From contig DVKW01000180.1 of assembly GCA_018715855.1 (NCBI GenBank), positions 1 to 9,401 on the forward strand: a stretch of DNA of 9,401 nt, read 5' to 3'. Both the position numbers and the translations under genes were made by a program. Of the stretch, positions 5,444 to 9,401 are shown piece after piece. Below the pieces are notes generated by a model. That model did no database searches. It saw nothing but the letters and a program-made list of their open reading frames with translations, and was not told the DNA's origin. Numbering within the stretch: the first letter of the stretch is position 1; each line of letters starts with the position of its first letter. Source of the stretch: Candidatus Galligastranaerophilus intestinigallinarum. Its GTDB lineage: Bacteria; Cyanobacteriota; Vampirovibrionia; Gastranaerophilales; Gastranaerophilaceae.

Positions 5444-6103
5444 ATGGCAACAAAAAGATTAAACATTATGCTTTATTCTGAAAACAACGAAGAGCAAATT
5501 GTACTTCCCATTAACCCAAAAAGCATTGAGATTAAATATGAAAAAAGCTTTGATACCTATGAAATTCTTGGTTTTGGCGAAGTGAATATTATGGCATACC
5601 ATAAACCTATAAGAATCACCCTATCGCATTTTTTACCCGAAAACAACAGCATTTTTGAAACATATTCAGGAATTACATATATTTCAGGTGACGGTTCCAC
5701 ATACATTGAAAACGAATTTTCGCTTGAAAAAGCCATTTCTATTTTGAAAAAATGGGCAGAAAGCAAAACAAAAATAAGGCTTGTTATTGACGATGAATTA
5801 AACCTTGATTGTATGGTGGCAGCCTTTAGCCAAACAATAAGGGAAAGCACATCTTCAAAACCATATATTTTAGAGCTTTTGGAATACAGAAACCCAACCT
5901 ACAAAACAATTGCCTCTAACGGGCTTATAACAAGAAATAATTCAATTAATACTCCGAGTTTTATTTTAATGACATCTAAAGACACTATATATTCAATTGC
6001 AGATAAATATGAGCTCGACTACAAAATTTTAGCCCAAAATAACGGCATTATTGATCCAAACGCAACTTATGAAGGCTTTAGGCTTTCAACCAAGGGGGCG
6101 TAA
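5444..6103 (+). CDS. xkdP: LysM-containing baseplate/hub protein (XkdP-like)
   Basis: The 219-residue protein follows the tape-measure slot, as XkdP does in PBSX. The N-terminal two-thirds have the family pattern: RLNIMLYSENNEEQIVLPINPKSIEIKYEKS (about 5-35), where the LP.NP motif is characteristic, then a long segment with RITLSHFLPE and LKKWAESKTKIRLVI. Residues 177-219 form a LysM domain (DTIYSIADKYELDYKILAQNN, then DPNATYEGFRL), which in related tails grips the hub or contacts peptidoglycan. The LysM end is slightly degenerate, with EGFRL in place of the common PGQ.L. AAGGAA at 5431-5436 precedes the ATG. The stop codon directly abuts the ATG of the next gene, so the two are coupled. Confidence 0.88.
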   Translation: MATKRLNIMLYSENNEEQIVLPINPKSIEIKYEKSFDTYEILGFGEVNIMAYHKPIRITLSHFLPENNSIFETYSGITYISGDGSTYIENEFSLEKAISILKKWAESKTKIRLVIDDELNLDCMVAAFSQTIRESTSSKPYILELLEYRNPTYKTIASNGLITRNNSINTPSFILMTSKDTIYSIADKYELDYKILAQNNGIIDPNATYEGFRLSTKGA

Positions 6104-6865
6104 ATGAAATTTATCATAGATGACAATGAAATAAAAACCGTAATCAAGGGGGCAACCATTAGGGGGTGTCTGAGCCTTGTTTCAAGAAGCGCAAGCTTTT
6201 CCTTTATTTATAACGAAGCAGACCCTGATTTTGAAAAATATAAGGCAAAAATAGGCTCCGGCGTTAAAATAAAAAATGATAGCAACAAGAATGTTTTTAG
6301 CGGTTTCGTTACAAAAATTAATTACAATCAAGATAAAAAATTGGTTGAAATTGAAGCAAGCGATTATTTTTCAATTCTTTTAAACAAAAATGTAACAGGA
6401 AGATTTACGGGAAGCATTGCTGCAGGTTTAAACGATTTGCTTAGCGGTTTTAACATTTTTTTCGATATAAAAACAAGCTTAACAAAAAAACTGAACGTGA
6501 TAAGCTTTGGTAATTTATCATATTACGACATTTTGGAAATTTTTATGAAAAATATTTATGAAACCGAAGAATTTAAACTTTATATAAAAAGTGATTCTTC
6601 AATAGGGGTTTTATTGCCGCTTAAAGACAATTCCAAAGGAGATTTTATTCTTGGCAAAAATGTTATATCTGCACAATTTAGCCAAGATGGCTTTGAAAAC
6701 ATTGCAAAAATTACTGCAATCGGAAACGAAAATGTTGTGTCGGGTACAGTTATCAAAATTATTGACCCCAAAAACAACAAAATAGGCTATTTTACGGTGA
6801 AAAACGATATTCACACATACGGTAATATCTACACAATGGAACTTGATTTAAAAGAAAGAATTTAA
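6104..6865 (+). CDS. xkdQ: Baseplate hub protein (XkdQ / gpD-gp27-like)
   Basis: This 253-residue protein matches the XkdQ hub family, related to P2 gpD and T4 gp27, which forms a trimer joining the tube to the spike. Motifs in order are an N-terminal strand with the TIRGCLSLVSRSASFSFIY segment (about 18-36), VKIKNDSNKNVFSGFVTKINYNQ (near 54-76), the VEIEASDYFSILLNK segment (about 81-95), and the closing THTYGNIYTMELDL-type strand near the C-terminus, read here as IHTYGNIYTMELDLKERI. It is shorter than the Bacillus homologue, mainly because loops are trimmed. AAGGGGG (6092-6098) drives its ATG, which follows the previous stop without a gap. Confidence 0.85.
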   Translation: MKFIIDDNEIKTVIKGATIRGCLSLVSRSASFSFIYNEADPDFEKYKAKIGSGVKIKNDSNKNVFSGFVTKINYNQDKKLVEIEASDYFSILLNKNVTGRFTGSIAAGLNDLLSGFNIFFDIKTSLTKKLNVISFGNLSYYDILEIFMKNIYETEEFKLYIKSDSSIGVLLPLKDNSKGDFILGKNVISAQFSQDGFENIAKITAIGNENVVSGTVIKIIDPKNNKIGYFTVKNDIHTYGNIYTMELDLKERI

Positions 6866-6871
6866 GAAATT

Positions 6872-7333
6872 ATGAAAAATTGGGCAGGAGAAATTTTAGA
6901 TACATTTGAAGAATACATTGACAGGCTTAATTTCAGGGGGGTAAAAATTTGCACCGTTAAAAGCGTTAACCCGTTTGTTTTTACATACAACGGAATTGAA
7001 ATAGGCACAAAATTAAATGATACGGTTTATATTCACCCGCTTTTAACATCTCCTTTAATTGAGCTTGATACAGAAACAATTAAACAGAGCCAAAATTTTA
7101 CAAACACGACAGCTTATAATTCCCCGAATTTCACCGGAATTATTGAAGGCAGCATTCCTGATTTTTTAAAAAGTTTTTATGAATTTTTCAAAAATTGGCA
7201 ATCAATATACATTTTAAACCCGAACGATTTAATTGCAGTTTATGAGCTTGGAAATAACCAATATTTGGTTTTATCAAAAGTCGCAAAAGACATTTTACAA
7301 AAAGAAGAAACGGAAGGTGAAGATGAGCTTTAA
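6872..7333 (+). CDS. xkdR: Baseplate protein XkdR (DUF2577-like)
   Basis: The 153-residue protein has the DUF2577 layout. An N-terminal helix is followed by VKICTVKSVNPFVFTYNGIEI (about 24-44), a strand pair resembling an OB-type spike or hub element. A C-terminal part, ILNPNDLIAVYELGNNQYLVLSKVAKD (about 111-137), matches the family's 'GDRV...G..YVVL' ending. Between them lies an insert (about 65-108, with NFTNTTAYNSPNFTG and a Phe-rich helix) that makes the protein longer than many relatives. The role is likely tail spike support or plug at the hub base, next to XkdQ and XkdS. The Shine-Dalgarno before 6872 is weak, so initiation is probably coupled to the gene ending 6 bases earlier. It overlaps the next gene by 11 bases. 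Confidence 0.75.
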   Translation: MKNWAGEILDTFEEYIDRLNFRGVKICTVKSVNPFVFTYNGIEIGTKLNDTVYIHPLLTSPLIELDTETIKQSQNFTNTTAYNSPNFTGIIEGSIPDFLKSFYEFFKNWQSIYILNPNDLIAVYELGNNQYLVLSKVAKDILQKEETEGEDEL

Positions 7334-7763
7334 TTTTATTCCAATAACATTGAATGAAACTACCAAAGAAGAAGAACTGCCAATAATTTATGAAGCTGCA
7401 AGAAGCTTAAAAACGCTTGAGCTTTTAACAAAAAACGGGCAATTTTATCTTGTTTCCAAAAACGATGCAATTAAAATTTGGGTGCTAAAAGCCTTAAACA
7501 AACAAACTTCAAGATATTCCCACAGGGCGTATTCAAAAAACTACGGAAACGAAATAACAAAGCTTTTTGGGCGCCACCTTAAAGATTCGCTTTTAAAATC
7601 TGAACTTAAAAGATATATAGAAGAAGCGCTTCTTGTAAATCCGTATATAAAAGAAATTAATAATTTCACATTTGAAAAAGAAGGCTCAAAAGTTAGCGCA
7701 ACATTTACCATTAGCACCATTTACGGAAGCTTTGAACAAAACATAGATTATATAAAGGAGTAA
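7323..7763 (+). CDS. xkdS: Baseplate wedge protein XkdS (DUF2634, gp25-like)
   Basis: I set the start at ATG 7323, giving 146 residues beginning MSFNFIPITLNET. GGAAGG at 7312-7317 lies 5 bases upstream, and the frame's longer upstream part overlaps XkdR in Lys-rich nonsense. The protein contains the gp25-like pattern: FYLVSKNDAIKIWVLKALNKQTSRYSHRAYSKNYGNEI (about 44-81), helices from LLKSELKRYIEEALLVNP and a closing strand pair ending VSATFTISTIYGSF. gp25 homologues are universal wedge components of contractile injection machines and trigger sheath assembly. Its neighbours, XkdR before and the J protein after, are in the usual order. Confidence 0.87.
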   Translation: MSFNFIPITLNETTKEEELPIIYEAARSLKTLELLTKNGQFYLVSKNDAIKIWVLKALNKQTSRYSHRAYSKNYGNEITKLFGRHLKDSLLKSELKRYIEEALLVNPYIKEINNFTFEKEGSKVSATFTISTIYGSFEQNIDYIKE

Positions 7764-7765
7764 AA

Positions 7766-8821
7766 ATGACAACAAAGGAAGAGGTTAGACAAAGCATAAA
7801 TTCAAGGTTAAAAACGGCCGCAACAAAAATTGAGGGCGGCTTAACCCAAGACATTATAGGTTCTGTAAGCTATGAACTTGCAAATATTATTGATACAAAA
7901 ATAGATGTAATTTTAGATAATGCATTTGTTTCAACAGCAGATATCGAGCATTTAAAAATAAAAGGCGAAGAGCTTGGGCTATTTCAAAACGAAGCAACAA
8001 GTGCAATTGTTGTTGCAAAAATTACAAATGCAAGCCCAAATACAAAATTGCCGGATAATTTTATGGCACAAACAACAGACGGAATTATTTTTAAAAATAT
8101 TGAAGAAAAAACAACCAATGAAAGCGGTTTTCTTGAAATTCAGATGGAGTGTTTAACAAAAGGAAATATAGGCAATATTAAACAAGGAACATTAACCGAA
8201 TTTTATGATAAATATGAAGGGTTTGAAAATGCCCAAATCACAAATGAAAATAGTGGCTACAACGGTTTTGAAGAAGAAACAACCGAAGAGTTCAGGGAAA
8301 GAATTTTGACATATTTAAGAGATGACGCCGCAAATTCAAACATTGCAGATTATTCTTGGTGGGCAAAAGAAGTTGCGGGCGTTAAAAATGTTATTGTTGA
8401 AGATGCAACAGAAGCAGGTGCCGGCAATGTAAATGTTTATATTTCGGCTATGAATAATTTAGAAGTCTCTAAAGAACTTATTGCAAGCGTAAAAGAAAAA
8501 ATTCAAAGCGAACAAATTATAAATGCAAATTTAAACGTTTTGCCGTTAGAATATCTTAAAATTAACATTACCGCAGATATTAAGCTTAAAGAAGGTTTTG
8601 AAAAAGAAGCCGTTAAAAGTGAATTTTCAGCTCTTGTTGAAAATTATTTATCGAAATTACCAAGTTTTGTTTCATATCTTTATATTTCCAATTTGTTTTT
8701 TGAAACAGAAGGCATTGAAGATGTTTCAAATTATTTGCTGAATTCAGGAACAGAAAGCATTAGCATTAGCAAGCTTCAAGTTCCTGTTGTCGGAGAAATT
8801 GTTATAAACACAATTGAATAA
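7766..8821 (+). CDS. xkdT: Baseplate J-like wedge protein (XkdT)
   Basis: The 351-residue protein is the baseplate J family wedge component, equivalent to P2 gpJ and T4 gp6. The family signature is clear: SVSYELANIIDTKIDVIL (33-50), AFVSTADIEHLKIKGEELGL (53-72), a beta domain with the DNFMAQTTDGIIF segment (98-109), GFEEETTEEFRERIL (167-181), NSNIADYSWWAKEVAGVKNVIV (190-211) and GNVNVYI (220-226). The C-terminal part has alternating strands ending LQVPVVGEIVINTIE. In the family, dimers clamp gp25 and form the ring around the hub, then signal sheath contraction. AAAGGAG (7754-7760) lies 5 bases before the ATG. Length is standard, and nothing appears missing. Confidence 0.95.
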   Translation: MTTKEEVRQSINSRLKTAATKIEGGLTQDIIGSVSYELANIIDTKIDVILDNAFVSTADIEHLKIKGEELGLFQNEATSAIVVAKITNASPNTKLPDNFMAQTTDGIIFKNIEEKTTNESGFLEIQMECLTKGNIGNIKQGTLTEFYDKYEGFENAQITNENSGYNGFEEETTEEFRERILTYLRDDAANSNIADYSWWAKEVAGVKNVIVEDATEAGAGNVNVYISAMNNLEVSKELIASVKEKIQSEQIINANLNVLPLEYLKINITADIKLKEGFEKEAVKSEFSALVENYLSKLPSFVSYLYISNLFFETEGIEDVSNYLLNSGTESISISKLQVPVVGEIVINTIE

Positions 8822-8832
8822 AAGGAGGATGG

Positions 8833-9324
8833 ATGACTTTAAAAAGCAACCTTCCGCAATTTGTTGCGGAAGAAAAATATACAAGCGAAATTTTAGATGC
8901 AATTGAACCTGAAATAGAAAATATTAAATTAAAACTCTCTCAAATTCTTCTTGAATGTTCAATTAGCACCTGCTCAATTAACGGTGTAAAAAGGTTTGAG
9001 GAAGATTATGGTATACCATATAACCCAAGCTTGAGCCTTGATGCCAGAAGAAAAAATGTCATAAATAAAATGCTTGCCAAAAAAAGGCTAACAGAAGATG
9101 AATTAATTAATTTTATAAGAAGAAATATTAATAACAGCCAATTCTACATTTCAAACGAAGCTGAGAAATATCAATTTACTGTTCATTTAATTGACGAAAA
9201 TTACAAGGAAAAATTATATTCTGCATTATTTACAGCAAGGCCTTGCCACCTTGTTTTTAACGTTAAACTTACAAATTATGAAAAAAGATGCAACACATTC
9301 AAATGCAATGAATTCACAATATAA
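8833..9324 (+). CDS. xkdU: Baseplate/tail protein XkdU (DUF2313-like)
   Basis: This 163-residue protein has the DUF2313 (YmfQ/XkdU) pattern, functionally comparable to P2 gpI at the base of the tail where fibres attach. The N-terminal helix EILDAIEPEIENIKLKLSQIL (19-39) is followed by the conserved GVKRFEEDYGI region (51-61), then LDARRKNVINKML (69-81) and TEDELINFIRRN (87-98). The last part has beta-rich FTVHLIDENYKEKL and a RPCHLVFNVK ending. AAAGGAGG (8821-8828) lies 4 bases before the ATG. A strong hairpin begins 18 bases into the gene (8851-8872). A probable fibre gene follows. Confidence 0.88.
   Translation: MTLKSNLPQFVAEEKYTSEILDAIEPEIENIKLKLSQILLECSISTCSINGVKRFEEDYGIPYNPSLSLDARRKNVINKMLAKKRLTEDELINFIRRNINNSQFYISNEAEKYQFTVHLIDENYKEKLYSALFTARPCHLVFNVKLTNYEKRCNTFKCNEFTI
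8851..8872 (+). repeat. Perfect 9-bp hairpin just inside the XkdU gene
   Basis: CTTCCGCAA (8851-8859) and TTGCGGAAG (8864-8872) are exact reverse complements around the 4-base loop TTTG. The stem has five G-C pairs in otherwise AT-rich DNA. It begins 18 bases after the start codon and codes for LPQFVAEE. A stem at this distance can slow early elongation or hinder initiation. No U tract follows on the + strand; on the - strand a T-rich run appears after a 5-base gap. Confidence 0.6.
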
Positions 9325-9336
9325 AAGGAGAATAAA

Positions 9337-9401
9337 ATGACCTACAATAAAACAATTTGGGTTGATCAAGAAGTTAAAAAAGAAAGAACCTATGAATTAA
9401 T
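9337..9401 (+). CDS. Start of a probable tail fibre gene (partial)
   Basis: The reading frame opens at ATG 9337 and runs off the window after 21 codons, beginning MTYNKTIWVDQEVKKERTYEL. AAAAGGAG at 9323-9330 precedes it. The YNKTIWVD opening resembles the start of many tail fibre and collar proteins of Bacillota phages (a Tyr/Asn-Thr-Trp pattern soon after the start), and a fibre gene is expected after XkdU. With so few residues the call depends mostly on position. Confidence 0.55.
   Translation, partial: MTYNKTIWVDQEVKKERTYEL

Noticed and set aside
7233..7322. Longer N-terminus for XkdS starting at 7233
   Set aside because: The extra 30 residues overlap XkdR, are Lys-rich and unlike the family start, while ATG 7323 has GGAAGG at proper spacing.

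Overview
The window is the structural (morphogenesis) module of a contractile-tailed bacteriophage or prophage. It is AT-rich (roughly 30% GC by eye). All genes lie on the + strand in one tightly packed transcription unit, with overlapping or abutting ends and Shine-Dalgarno sites of the AAGGAG/GGAGG type. The order head, neck, sheath, tube, chaperone, tape-measure slot, LysM hub protein, baseplate, fibre matches the PBSX/xkd and skin-element plan of Bacillota, and most tail genes can be named by family. The standard bacterial code fits: TAA, TAG and TGA all end genes. The host is an AT-rich bacterium, probably an anaerobe (Clostridia-like, or a gut lineage such as Gastranaerophilales). No host gene is present, so this is only inference.

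Layout. Positions 1-111 have no gene I can support. A 60-residue ribbon-helix-helix protein (112-294) is followed by scaffold (340-813) and major capsid protein (832-1650). The neck is compact: gp6-like connector (1693-2007), XkdH-like head closure (1994-2341) and an XkdJ-like tail terminator (2331-2768). The tail shaft genes are sheath (2758-3843), tube (3846-4274) and assembly chaperone (4277-4678). The chaperone has a -1 frameshift extension to 4818. Next are a very short protein in the tape-measure slot (4812-5426), LysM protein XkdP (5444-6103), hub XkdQ (6104-6865), XkdR (6872-7333), gp25-like XkdS (7323-7763), baseplate J XkdT (7766-8821), XkdU (8833-9324) and the first 21 codons of a probable fibre gene (9337 onward).

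How the genes work together. Scaffold and coat build the procapsid. The connector, closure and terminator proteins cap the head and tail. The chaperone and its frameshift product load tube subunits on the tape measure, and the sheath polymerises around the tube. XkdP to XkdU form the hub, wedges and base to which fibres attach.

Most notable points. (1) A complete dnaX-type -1 programmed frameshift cassette lies at 4647-4746: internal AGGAGG, A AAA AAG slippery heptamer, 8-nt spacer and a long hairpin. It opens a 48-codon extension that a search for start-to-stop reading frames would miss. (2) The tape-measure slot holds only a 204-residue protein, implying a tail of about 30 nm if it is the ruler. 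(3) Strong perfect hairpins sit inside coding sequence at 4904-4926 and 8851-8872. (4) A putative DNA-binding regulator is embedded in the head genes.
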